A DNA stretch of 64,000 nucleotides, taken from positions 248,001-312,000 of the forward strand of contig CAVZRO010000026.1 in the NCBI GenBank assembly GCA_963777625.1. Reading direction: 5' to 3'. Shown here piece after piece: positions 54,175-62,516 of the stretch. The notes beneath the pieces are model-generated. The model ran no database searches, was not told the origin of the DNA, and saw nothing but the letters and a program-made list of their open reading frames with translations. Within the stretch, counting starts at the first letter, position 1. Each line of letters opens with the position of its first letter. This stretch comes from DATDIC01 sp963777625 (GTDB lineage: Bacteria > Pseudomonadota > Alphaproteobacteria > Acetobacterales > Acetobacteraceae). The translations under genes and the position numbers were made by a program.

Positions 54175-54472
54175 GTATCAACTACCTCCAGCCCAGCCCG
54201 CCAGGTTTTCGCACATTGGGGGGCGGCATGGGTCTGGCAATTGGAGCCGGCGACGAAAAGGCTGGCATGCATTCCGCTTCGCGCGCTTTCCGGCGGCACC
54301 ATAGGCGAGAGTGGCCATCCACGTCTCGCTGGCGATAGCGCAAAAGCCCGCATGGCGCTACGGCGGAGAAGCTGTCCCTCGGCCGGCCCGCCGGAACCCG
54401 ATCAGGTCGTGCTCACGGGGTTCGACGAAGTGTAACCTATTGCAACGAAACCGCCGGTGTCGGCTGCTGCGG

Positions 54473-54967
54473 TCAGGCGGCGTCTTCTCGCCGGTCGCGG
54501 ATTTTGACATACGCGATCTGCGCGTGGTCCTCGCAGTAAGGCTTCCCCGGCACCGACGGGTCATCACAGAAGCGGAAATCGCGCGTACCCGGTTCACCCA
54601 ACGGCCAGCAGCAGGTGACCACGCGCCCATAGGGCCGCGGCGCGACCGGTTGCAACCGTGGCACGGGAGCGGGACGTGGTGCGGCCACCACCGTACGCAC
54701 GGGCGAGGCGGCAATCATCGGCACCGCGCGGGTGCTGGCCAATGGCGGAAGGGTCGGCCCGGCAACCCGCGGCACCGAGGGCCGACGCGGCCGCGGCGCC
54801 GCGCCGTCGCGGCGGATCGGCGATGGGCGGGCGGGGAGATCCAGCCGGTGAGCCTTGCCGACCACCGCGTTTTTCGAGATTCCCAGCCGCCGCCCGATTT
54901 CCGCCGTGGAGTGCCCGTCGCTCCAGAGCAGCCTCAGCCGCTGGATGATGTCGTCTGTCCACTCCAT
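54473..54967 (-). CDS. gcrA: GcrA family cell-cycle regulator
   Basis: A 164-residue GcrA protein: the DNA-binding domain WTDDIIQRLRLLWSDGHSTA, EIGRRLGISKNAVVGKAHRL at the very start, a Pro/Ala/Arg-rich linker (residues 45-115), and the C-terminal sigma70-binding domain with CCWPLGEPGTRDFRFC and KPYCEDHAQIAY. In Caulobacter GcrA works with sigma70 on CcrM-methylated promoters. It is confined to Alphaproteobacteria, so it supports that assignment. It is monocistronic; many genomes of this group have more than one copy. Confidence 0.95.
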   Translation of the reverse strand: MEWTDDIIQRLRLLWSDGHSTAEIGRRLGISKNAVVGKAHRLDLPARPSPIRRDGAAPRPRRPSVPRVAGPTLPPLASTRAVPMIAASPVRTVVAAPRPAPVPRLQPVAPRPYGRVVTCCWPLGEPGTRDFRFCDDPSVPGKPYCEDHAQIAYVKIRDRREDAA

Positions 54968-55074
54968 TTTGTGGTCTCCCGCCCCGACTGAACGCTAAAT
55001 ACGGTATCTGGGGTGAAAGCCCGATGACAATGGAATAATGGGGTGGGACCACAAAAACTTGTGGAAAACTGAGC

Positions 55075-56034
55075 CTAGAACAACAACCCCTTGCGTAGAA
55101 GCCCGTGGATGCCCTTTTCGCCGTTCACCGTCTGCGTCACATGGAAGTCCACCGCCAGGGAGCAGAACTGGTACGCCTCCTGCCGCGACAGGTTGCTGCG
55201 GCCGCTGATGAACGCGATCATCTCCCGCAGCGCCTGCTTCATCGCGACGTCGAGATCCTCGTTCATGCCCATACTGATGAAGTGTGTCGCGGTTTCGGCG
55301 CGCGGGTAGCGCAGCAGCGGGTCACGGGCGCCGCCGCCCTTGTGCAGCATCAACGTGAAAGTGCCGGTCAGGCAGGTCTCCAGCGCGTTGATGCAGACCT
55401 CTCCGTCGCCCTGCACCCCGTGCCCGTCGCCGGCGGAGAAATTGGCGCCAGGGACGAATACCGGCAGGTAGAGGATGGCGCCCTCGGTCAATTCCTTGTT
55501 GTCGAGATTGCCGCCGTGAGCGCGCGGCTCCTTGGTGGAGATGGTGCCCCATTCCGACGGCGGTGCCACGCCCATAACGCCGAAGAAGGGCGCCAGGGGC
55601 AGTTCGGTCCCCCAGGGCAGGCGGCAGATGCGGCGCGCGCGGTCGATCGGGATGTGGCTGAGGAAGCGTTCGGGAAAATCCTCCGGGAGGGTGCCGAACA
55701 GGGGTCGGAACCCGCAAAATCCCCATTCGGCCCCGAATTCGATCCGGTCGACACGGATCTCCAGCATGTCGCCTGGCTCGGCACCTGCGACGGCGACCGG
55801 TCCGGTGAGAATATGGCCGCTCTGGCGGGCCGGGTTGGCGGCAAAGATTGCCGTGAAGGCGGGCGGTATTTCGAGGCCGGAGGCCGACGGCGGCATTGCC
55901 TCCGGCCCGCCGGCGGACAAGCACTCCAGCACCACGGTATCGCCAGGGTTCACGGTGATGAGCGGCGGGTAGGCGGCGTCGAAACTACCCCAACGAGTAG
56001 TTTGCGGCGTTGGGGAGATCCGGCGGGTGGTCAT
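55075..56034 (-). CDS. Acetamidase/formamidase family protein, copy 2
   Basis: A 319-residue FmdA/AmdA-like protein: DTVVLECLSAGGPEAMPP, TGPVAVAGAEPGDMLEIRVD, PLAPFFGVMGVAPPSEWGTI, PRAHGGNLDNKELTEGAILY (metal-site region) and GANFSAGDGHGVQGDGEVC. It hydrolyses short-chain amides in the cytoplasm. ATG 56034 is set by GGAG 7 nt upstream. It is only distantly similar to the copy at 27809-28726, so the two are not a recent duplication. The short gene tatA lies upstream. Confidence 0.9.
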   Translation of the reverse strand: MTTRRISPTPQTTRWGSFDAAYPPLITVNPGDTVVLECLSAGGPEAMPPSASGLEIPPAFTAIFAANPARQSGHILTGPVAVAGAEPGDMLEIRVDRIEFGAEWGFCGFRPLFGTLPEDFPERFLSHIPIDRARRICRLPWGTELPLAPFFGVMGVAPPSEWGTISTKEPRAHGGNLDNKELTEGAILYLPVFVPGANFSAGDGHGVQGDGEVCINALETCLTGTFTLMLHKGGGARDPLLRYPRAETATHFISMGMNEDLDVAMKQALREMIAFISGRSNLSRQEAYQFCSLAVDFHVTQTVNGEKGIHGLLRKGLLF

Positions 56035-56155
56035 AAGACACTCCGATGGCATGACCCTCGGATCGTCGCCGAACCAGGACTCAGGTCAAGGGTCTTAAAG
56101 CCGGCAGCGGTGTTTCCGTGCCAGTGCCGCCCACCCGGACGTCAGAGGCGGGCTA

Positions 56156-56404
56156 TCAGCTATGGACCGCGGTGTTCTCGCGCGTGTGCGCGGTGGTCTG
56201 CGTGGTCGGTCCGGGGATCGTGCCGGCCGGGCGCTCCACGTTTGCGGTGGTCATGGAGGCGTCATCGTCCTCCGCCATGTGCTTCTTGAAGGCTTTGATG
56301 CCCTTCGCGAAGTCACCCATCAGGCCGCTGACCTTGCCGCCGCCGAACAGCAGCAGGACGACCAGCAGCACCACCATCCAGTGCCAGATGCTGAAGCTAC
56401 CCAT
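56156..56404 (-). CDS. tatA: TatA-type twin-arginine translocase subunit
   Basis: An 82-residue protein: a single N-terminal helix IWHWMVVLLVVLLLFGGGKV, the FGGGK hinge, and an amphipathic helix MGDFAKGIKAFKKHMAE, then an acidic and Thr-rich tail. TatA oligomers form the pore for folded Tat substrates; msrP (Tat signal) and the Rieske protein here are such substrates. ATG 56404 follows GGAGG by 5 nt. No tatB or tatC is next to it, which is unusual but not rare in this class. Confidence 0.93.
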   Translation of the reverse strand: MGSFSIWHWMVVLLVVLLLFGGGKVSGLMGDFAKGIKAFKKHMAEDDDASMTTANVERPAGTIPGPTTQTTAHTRENTAVHS

Positions 56405-56550
56405 GATACCTCCACCCGCGGACTGAGGACGGTCCGCCAACAAATCCGTGCCGCTGACATGGACCGCCCGCGCGAATCATGCAAGCGGGGTTCCGCGATA
56501 TGGAAGAACGCTCATTCGTTGTGCCTCGGGCGTTGTGCCTCGGCTCAGTT

Positions 56551-57753
56551 TTACTGCCGCGGCAGTCCGAGCAGCGTGTGCAGAACGTAGTCGGTATGGG
56601 CACCGGCCGGCGGTCCGGGCCAGGCGACCACACTCTCCGGCGGATCGCCGTCCAGGCGGATCGCCGGACCGGGATGCAGGGTGCGGCCGATCAGGGGATC
56701 GTCGATTTCCTGCACGGACTTGCGGGCCAGGAAATGCGGATCGGAGGCGCAGTCGGCGATGTCGTACAATCGCGAACACGGGACATCGGCGGCGTCCAGC
56801 AAGTCCTGCGCCGTCCTGGCGGGCAGGGTGCGGGTCCAGGCGGCGATGACGGCGTCCAACTCGTCGCGCCGGGTGCAGCGATCGCCATTGGTGGCATAGG
56901 CGGCGTCGGAGGCCAGCTCCGGCCGACCGATCGCCGCCATGAGGCGGTGGAAGATGAGGTCGGAATTGCCGGCGATGCACAGAAATTTGCCGTCGGCGCA
57001 GGGATAGGTGTTGGTCGGTGCGGCGGTGGGGATGGCGGCGCCGGCAGGCTGGCGCACGCGGCCATCCAGGGCGTATTCCGGCAGCATCCCTTCCATCAGG
57101 CTGAACACGCTGTCCACCAGGTTCACATCGACCACCCGGCCCCGACCAGTGCCCTGCACATCGCGCTGCCAGACCGCGGCGAGGAGGCCGATACCCGCAT
57201 ACAGGCCGGCAAGATCATCGCTGATCGAAATGCCGCAGCGCGGTGGGGCAAGCTCAGTGGTGCCGGCCGGATATCCTGTCAGGTGGCGGATCCCGCCCAT
57301 CGCTTCCCCGATCGCGCCGAACGACGGCTTGTCACGATAGGGCCCGTCCTGGCCGTAGCCGGAAATGCGGGCGATCACCAGGCCGGGGTTGACCTGGTGC
57401 AGCGTGTCGGGGCCGATACCCAGGCGCTCCAACTGGCCGGCACGCAAATTCTCCACCAGGGCGTCGGCGCGCGCGGCCAGCTTCAGGAAGATGTCGCGCT
57501 GTCGCTTGAGATCGAGGGTGACCGAAAGCTTGTTGCGGCCATGGATGCTGAACCAGACCGGGTGACCGTTGCGCGCCGCGCCCCAGCCGCGGACCGGATC
57601 GCCGCCCGGCGGCTCGATCTTGACCACTTCGGCGCCAAGGTCGGCCAGGATGCGAGTGCAGAACGGGGCGGCTATATAATGCCCGATTTCCAACAATTTG
57701 AGACCGCTGAGGGGTCCGGTTCGTTTTTTCGATGAATTCATGGAGTTGTTCAT
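56551..57753 (-). CDS. CaiB/BaiF family (class III) CoA-transferase
   Basis: A 400-residue class III CoA-transferase: SGLKLLEIGHYIAAPFCTRI, LADLGAEVVKIEPPGGDPVR, FSIHGRNKLSVTLDLKRQRD, and the catalytic Asp region CGISISDDLAGLYAG (near residue 180). It exchanges CoA between carboxylic acids; the pair is unknown. ATG 57753 overlaps an oppositely directed candidate small ORF. It probably has its own promoter in 57754-57850. Confidence 0.92.
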   Translation of the reverse strand: MNNSMNSSKKRTGPLSGLKLLEIGHYIAAPFCTRILADLGAEVVKIEPPGGDPVRGWGAARNGHPVWFSIHGRNKLSVTLDLKRQRDIFLKLAARADALVENLRAGQLERLGIGPDTLHQVNPGLVIARISGYGQDGPYRDKPSFGAIGEAMGGIRHLTGYPAGTTELAPPRCGISISDDLAGLYAGIGLLAAVWQRDVQGTGRGRVVDVNLVDSVFSLMEGMLPEYALDGRVRQPAGAAIPTAAPTNTYPCADGKFLCIAGNSDLIFHRLMAAIGRPELASDAAYATNGDRCTRRDELDAVIAAWTRTLPARTAQDLLDAADVPCSRLYDIADCASDPHFLARKSVQEIDDPLIGRTLHPGPAIRLDGDPPESVVAWPGPPAGAHTDYVLHTLLGLPRQ

Positions 57754-57849
57754 GATTCGTCAAGCATTTGGCGGCATGTTGTTCCCTGGCTCCGGCAGGC
57801 CCCTGTCGCAGCCTGTTTCCTCCCCGATGTCGCAATTCGCGACAACTAC

Positions 57850-57882
57850 GGGCGGTGCGGCGACGCACCGCCCGCTTTTTTT
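57850..57882 (+). terminator. Strong intrinsic terminator on the plus strand with no annotated gene upstream
   Basis: Stem gggcggtgcg (57850-57859) and cgcaccgccc (57864-57873) with loop gcga is followed by gc and seven T (57876-57882), a textbook Rho-independent terminator. The only plus-strand transcript it could end begins in 57700-57850, where no ordinary gene lies. It may terminate a small RNA or act as an attenuator for the GATase gene at 58033. Confidence 0.85.
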
Positions 57883-58032
57883 GCCCCAGACAGGGACTCG
57901 CGGATAGGGGCGCCCAAGCTCTTTTTGGGCTCGCACTCGCTTTGCGGCACGACATACGCGGCAAATTGTTCTATGTCGTATTGTTGACGCAAATCAGGCG
58001 AATCGTGCTTGCACAGAACTGGTTGACGTGAC

Positions 58033-58800
58033 GTGAAACCCCTGGTCGGCATCAGTTGCTGCACGAAGCAGTTCGGCGTGTTCGGAATGCCCAACCACGC
58101 CGCTTCCGACACGTATGTACGAGCCATGGACCAGGTGGTGCATGGCGTGCCGGTCCTAATCCCCGCCAGTGGAACCGCTGCCGATGTGGAAACTCTGCTG
58201 GACCGACTGGATGGGATCATCCTGACCGGCAGCCGATCTAATGTGCAGCCAAGCCTGTATGGCGGTCCACCGCATCCCGAAGGCGTGCATGAAGACCATG
58301 CGCGCGACGCGGCCACGCTGCCGCTGATCCGCGCGGCGGTTGCGCACGGCGTGCCGTTGCTGGCGATCTGTCGCGGCTTTCAGGAGCTTAACGTGGCGCT
58401 GGGCGGCAGCCTGCATCAGCGCCTGCAAGATCTTCCCGGACGCATCGATCACACCACCCCAATGCAACCCTCATCCAAGGTGCGCACCGGCAAGGCCCAC
58501 TCCGTCCGGATCGTCCCTGGGAGCTGGCTGCACCGGGTGGCCGGCGCAACGGAAATCAAGGTGAATTCGCTGCACAACCAGGGCATCGATCGGCTGGCGC
58601 CGGGACTGGTTGCCGAAGGCATCGCCCCGGATGGCACGATCGAGGCCGTGCGTGTAGCCAACGCCCCGGGCTTCGCCGTCGGAATACAGTGGCACCCGGA
58701 GTATGACTTCCCAAGCGACGCGGTGTCCCGCCACATCTTCGAAGCGTTTGGGGAGGCTGTGTGGGCCCGCATCAGGATGGCCGCCGCCGCCGCGGATTAA
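58033..58800 (+). CDS. Class I glutamine amidotransferase-like hydrolase (PuuD/peptidase C26 type)
   Basis: A 255-residue C26 hydrolase: LVGISCCTKQFGVFGMPNHA, LDGIILTGSRSNVQPSLYGG, the nucleophile Cys113 in LLAICRGFQELNVALGG, and the His in GIQWHPEYDF. These enzymes cleave gamma-glutamyl amides such as gamma-glutamyl-GABA in polyamine breakdown. GTG 58033 has no clear ribosome-binding site. It lies 150 bp after the intrinsic terminator at 57850-57882 and 10 bp before the paaC remnant. Confidence 0.9.
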   Translation: MKPLVGISCCTKQFGVFGMPNHAASDTYVRAMDQVVHGVPVLIPASGTAADVETLLDRLDGIILTGSRSNVQPSLYGGPPHPEGVHEDHARDAATLPLIRAAVAHGVPLLAICRGFQELNVALGGSLHQRLQDLPGRIDHTTPMQPSSKVRTGKAHSVRIVPGSWLHRVAGATEIKVNSLHNQGIDRLAPGLVAEGIAPDGTIEAVRVANAPGFAVGIQWHPEYDFPSDAVSRHIFEAFGEAVWARIRMAAAAAD

Positions 58801-58809
58801 GGCTGGCCC

Positions 58810-59581
58810 ATGGCGAGCCCATGCTTTGACCTCGATCAGACAGGCTTGGTGCTGGGGTTGCTCCGGCGCGCCGACGACGCCCTGATACTCGGTCATCGCC
58901 TGTCGGAATGGTGCGGGCACGCCCCATCGCTCGAGGAAGATCTCGCACTTGCAAACATTGCCCTGGATCAGATTGGCTTGGCTCGGTCACTTTATGCCGA
59001 CGCGGGCGGGCTGACCGGACGGACTGAGGACGAGCTCGCTTTTCTCCGCACCGATCGGCAGGTACTGCAACTGCCTGCTGGTCGAGCAGCCGAGCGGCGA
59101 CTTCGCTCACACCATCGTTCGTCAACTGCTGTACAGCGCGTTCGTGGACCCGTTCTGGCGGGCGGCCGGTGCTTCCAGCAACGCCGGACTGGCAGCCATC
59201 GCGGCGAAGGCGGAAAAGGAATCCGCCTATCATTGGCGCCACGCCGCGGAATGGGTGGTCCGGTTGGGAGACGGTACGGACGAAAGCCATCGCCGCGTTG
59301 TCGTCGCCTTGGAGACGCTGTGGCGATTCACCGAAGAGCTGTTCGAAATCGATGCAGCCGATGCCGGGTTGATCGCCGACGGGGTAATCCCTGACCCGGG
59401 CCCCATCCGTTCGCATTGGAATGCCAGCATCGATGCCGTGCTGGCCCGCGCAACCCTGGTGCGTCCATCTAACGGCTGGATGCTGACCGGCGGACGGAGC
59501 GGACGCCACAGCGAGCATCTGGGTCACCTGCTGGCCGAGATGCAATCGCTGCACAGGACCTATCCCGGAGCGAACTGGTGA
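58810..59581 (+). pseudogene. paaC: PaaC, phenylacetyl-CoA epoxidase subunit, frameshifted
   Basis: The first part (ATG 58810) reads GLVLGLLRRADDALILGHRL, SEWCGHAPSLEEDLALANIA, LDQIGLARSLYADAG, to DELAFLRTDRQ. An extra G at about 59060-59063 then shifts the frame; the rest continues YCNCLLVEQPSGDFAHTIVR, LVRPSNGWMLTGGRSGRHSE, HLLAEMQSLHR. Repaired, it is a 256-residue structural subunit of the PaaABCE oxygenase. Its stop overlaps paaD. The catalytic gene paaA and paaB are absent upstream, where a GATase gene lies instead. Confidence 0.88.
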
Positions 59582-60072
59582 CCACGGCGGATGAGGCATT
59601 GAGCAGCCGGGCGCGGGCGATCGCCAGCCGCGTGGTGGACCCGGAAATTCCGGCCCTTACCATCGAAGATCTCGGGATACTGCGCGACGTGACGGCGCGG
59701 GATGGCGTGGTGGAGGTGGTGATCACGCCGACCTATTCCGGTTGTCCGGCGATGAACCTGATCGCCATTGAGATTGAATTGGCGCTAGCGCGCGCTGGAA
59801 TTGAGCGCTCGCGGGTGCGCACGGTGCTGTCGCCGGCCTGGACGACGGATTGGCTGAACGACGCCGCGCGCGCCAAGCTGGCCGCGATAGGCGTTGCTCC
59901 GCCTGCCCGCGGAGTGGCGCGTCGGGCGTTGTTTGGCACGTCAGCCCCGGCCTGCCCGCATTGTGGCAGCCCGGACACCGAGCAGATCAGCGAATTCGGT
60001 TCCACCGCGTGCAAGTCGTTACATCGGTGCCGATCCTGCCGCGAGCCGTTCGAGGCTTTCAAGTGCCATTAG
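59578..60072 (+). CDS. paaD: PaaD, phenylacetyl-CoA epoxidase assembly subunit
   Basis: A 164-residue PaaD: an N-terminal DUF59 (MIP18-like) domain with VVDPEIPALTIEDLGILRDV and ITPTYSGCPAMNLIAIEIEL, and a C-terminal zinc site with CPHCGSPDTEQISEFGSTAC and HRCRSCREPFEAFKCH. It is thought to help assemble or mature the oxygenase. GTG 59578 overlaps the paaC stop. Its last 14 bp overlap the convergent glycosyltransferase. paaE, which usually follows, is missing. Confidence 0.93.
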   Translation: MTTADEALSSRARAIASRVVDPEIPALTIEDLGILRDVTARDGVVEVVITPTYSGCPAMNLIAIEIELALARAGIERSRVRTVLSPAWTTDWLNDAARAKLAAIGVAPPARGVARRALFGTSAPACPHCGSPDTEQISEFGSTACKSLHRCRSCREPFEAFKCH

Positions 60073-61654
60073 CGCCCCCGGAAGCGTATCCGGCTTCAGG
60101 CAGAAGAAACGCGGTTGCGCCACGTATTTTCCCGGCGGGAACCCGCAACGCATGGCCGATCAGCACCGCGACCGGCATCGAAGTACCGTCATGCACGACC
60201 ATCGCCGGCGTCAGCACGTCCAGCCGTTCGAACAGCGGCGTCGCCTGGCGGCGAATTCGGTCCGGATCGCCCGGCCCGATGACCAGCAGGTCACGCCCGG
60301 CAAACGATGCCAGCGGATGCACGAGTCCGAACTGTCGTGCGTCCGGGGCCAGCACGGTCACCACCACGTCAGGACCGAGCGCATAGGCAATCTTCCCCGC
60401 ATCCCGCCAGTTCGGCACCCCGACCACCACTCCGGGTGCCAGCAGCCCCCGTGCAGCAAGCTGCGTGCGCAGCGAGGTCCAGTCGATCGCCTCGATATCC
60501 GGGTCCTGCTTCGCGACCGCGGCGATCACCGGATGCAGCCAGTCCAGCCGCACCTGCGTGGACACCACAGCGACCGCCCCGACCACGAAAACCGCGGTGC
60601 CGAACAGTGCCGCCCGCAGCCAGCGGGCTTCGATCCGCTCGGCGATCCAACTTCCGAGCAGCGGGAACAGCATCAGGTAGCCGGGGGCCGCCCAGTGGAA
60701 CAGGACCCGCTGACTGGACCAGGCGGCAATCACTACAAATGCAACGATCGGTGGCGCGCCCAGGCAACACAGCAGCCAGCTTCGCCATGCCTCCGGCCCG
60801 CGGCGCAGGGCGCCGACGAACGCGACCATCATCGGCAGCCAGATCCAGGGCAGGACGAACAGCGCCTCGCCGCCCAACACGATGAATGACTGGCCGGGTC
60901 GGAACCGCATCCCGCCGGCGCGGTCGCCTTGAAACGCGAATGACGCCCAGCCATGCGTCGCGTTCCACGCCACCACCGGCGAGAACACCAAGCCGGCAAT
61001 CACCACCGCCAGCCAGGGCCCCGGGCGGGCCAGCCATCGCCGATGCATCGGGCTGGTGAGCAGATAGAAGGCCGCGCCGCCCAGCACGAGCACTGCGGTA
61101 TATTTGGAGAACAGGGCGATGCCGGCGCACAGGCCGGCGCCACCCCACCAGGCGGCAGCGATCCGACCACGGGCCGGCAATGCGTGCACCAGGCAGATCG
61201 CTCCGCCAAGCAATGCGCAGTCCAGCGGCCCGTCGGGCAGTACCCAGGTGCCCGTCGTCACGCCAAACACCGGCGACAGGTTCAGGGCGACCGCGGCCCA
61301 CAAGCCAGCCCGTGGTCCGGCAACCGTGGTGCCGAGCCGGTACATCAGCCAGGTGGATAGCGCGAAGACCAGGATGAACGGCAGGCGGACGGCGATCGGT
61401 GCTTCCGTGCCCAACAGGTGGGCGGCCGCCCATTGCATCCACCATGACGCCGGCGGGTGATCGAAATAGCCGAGCCGCAGGCTGCGCCCTGCCGCCACCA
61501 TGTAGCTTTCGTCCACACCCAGGCCGAGCGCCCAGGCGAAGACGAGGCGGATAAGAGTGGTTGCGGCGATCAGCCAGAGAACGGTTTGCGTGGTGCGGGC
61601 GGGCGCCCCCCACCCCGGCCCTCCCCCGCGACGGGGGAGGGAGTGGTGCTGCAA
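60059..61654 (-). CDS. Membrane glycosyltransferase of the GT39/ArnT type
   Basis: A 531-residue polytopic protein with about 12 hydrophobic segments. The first luminal loop carries the acidic motif ALGLGVDESYMVAAGRSL, and SLRLGYFDHPPASWWMQWAA follows, as in lipid-linked sugar transferases. It moves a sugar from a polyprenyl carrier to an acceptor at the periplasmic face. TTG 61654 lies 6 bp after the FAH stop; no ATG, GTG or TTG follows for about 80 bp, so the N-terminus is translated from the C-rich hairpin (61619-61641). It is probably cotranscribed with the upstream sugar-acid genes. Confidence 0.85.
   Translation of the reverse strand: MQHHSLPRRGGGPGWGAPARTTQTVLWLIAATTLIRLVFAWALGLGVDESYMVAAGRSLRLGYFDHPPASWWMQWAAAHLLGTEAPIAVRLPFILVFALSTWLMYRLGTTVAGPRAGLWAAVALNLSPVFGVTTGTWVLPDGPLDCALLGGAICLVHALPARGRIAAAWWGGAGLCAGIALFSKYTAVLVLGGAAFYLLTSPMHRRWLARPGPWLAVVIAGLVFSPVVAWNATHGWASFAFQGDRAGGMRFRPGQSFIVLGGEALFVLPWIWLPMMVAFVGALRRGPEAWRSWLLCCLGAPPIVAFVVIAAWSSQRVLFHWAAPGYLMLFPLLGSWIAERIEARWLRAALFGTAVFVVGAVAVVSTQVRLDWLHPVIAAVAKQDPDIEAIDWTSLRTQLAARGLLAPGVVVGVPNWRDAGKIAYALGPDVVVTVLAPDARQFGLVHPLASFAGRDLLVIGPGDPDRIRRQATPLFERLDVLTPAMVVHDGTSMPVAVLIGHALRVPAGKIRGATAFLLPEAGYASGGANGT
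61619..61641. repeat. C-rich hairpin, copy 2, inside a gene start
   Basis: Perfect 10-bp arms ccctcccccg (61619-61628) and cgggggaggg (61632-61641) enclose cga. It resembles 1573-1594 and 63281-63302. Here it encodes residues 5-12 of the glycosyltransferase if TTG 61654 is the start. Confidence 0.65.
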
Positions 61655-61660
61655 GCTTGC

Positions 61661-62506
61661 CTATCCTTCGACGATGCGCTGGGTTTGCACGCCGAGTCCT
61701 TCGACCGATAGCCGCATCGTCTGGCCGGGTTTCAGGAAAATGGGTGTGGGCTTCTTGCCGGAGCCGACACCAGGCGGCGTGCCGGTGGAGATGACATCGC
61801 CGGGATAGAGCGTGATGAAGTGGCTGGTGTAACTGACCAGCTTGCGGCAGTCGAAGATCATGGTCCGGGTGGTGCCGTCCTGCATGCGCTTGCCGTCAAC
61901 TTCGCACCACAGTTTCAGGTTCTGCGGGTCGGGAACTTCATCCTTCGTCACCACCCAGGGTCCGGTCGGGCCGAACGTGTCGCAGCCCTTGCCCTTGTCC
62001 CACGTGCCGCCCCGTTCCAACTGGAACTCCCGTTCGCTCACGTCGTTGCAAACGCAATATCCGGCAACGTGATCGAGGGCTTCGTGCTCCGGCACGTAGC
62101 GCGCGGTCTTGCCGATGACGATGCCAAGCTCGACCTCCCAGTCCAGCTTCTTGGAACCGCGCGGCATTTTGACGTCGTCGTTCGGGCCGGAGAACGCGCC
62201 AAGTGATTTCAGGAAGATGATCGGCTCCTTGGGGATCGCCATGCCGGATTCCTCCGCATGGTCGGCGTAATTCAGGCCGATGCAGATGTAATTCACCGGC
62301 CGCGCGACACAGGAGCCGAGCCGGGTGCCGGCGTCGACCTTCGGCAGCGTTTTGGGATCTATGGCGCGCAGCATCGCGAGCGCGGCATCGGACAGAGCGA
62401 ACCCATCGATGTCGCGCACCACGGAGGAAAGACAGCGGATCGTTCCGTCAGCGTCGAGCAGGCCCGGCTTTTCAGCACCAGGCGGGCCATAGCGCAGAAG
62501 CTTCAT
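61661..62506 (-). CDS. Fumarylacetoacetate hydrolase family protein (2,4-diketo-3-deoxy-sugar acid hydrolase-like)
   Basis: A 281-residue FAH-fold enzyme with the metal triad Glu124 and Glu126 (DWEVELGIVIG) and Asp155 (CVCNDVSEREFQLERGGTWD), and GKGCDTFGPTGPWVVTKDEV. In L-fucose and L-rhamnose oxidation pathways without phosphorylation, close relatives split 2,4-diketo-3-deoxy acids into pyruvate and lactate. The SDR and dehydratase genes immediately upstream support that assignment here. ATG 62506 is used, 10 bp after the SDR stop region. The substrate sugar is not fixed by sequence. Confidence 0.9.
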   Translation of the reverse strand: MKLLRYGPPGAEKPGLLDADGTIRCLSSVVRDIDGFALSDAALAMLRAIDPKTLPKVDAGTRLGSCVARPVNYICIGLNYADHAEESGMAIPKEPIIFLKSLGAFSGPNDDVKMPRGSKKLDWEVELGIVIGKTARYVPEHEALDHVAGYCVCNDVSEREFQLERGGTWDKGKGCDTFGPTGPWVVTKDEVPDPQNLKLWCEVDGKRMQDGTTRTMIFDCRKLVSYTSHFITLYPGDVISTGTPPGVGSGKKPTPIFLKPGQTMRLSVEGLGVQTQRIVEG

Positions 62507-62516
62507 GCAAAATCTC

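Noticed and set aside
57752..57907. A 51-residue protein gene through the terminator
   Set aside because: It has a fair ribosome-binding site but no family signal, and it would be translated through a strong intrinsic terminator; it is kept only as a leader-peptide idea in the findings.
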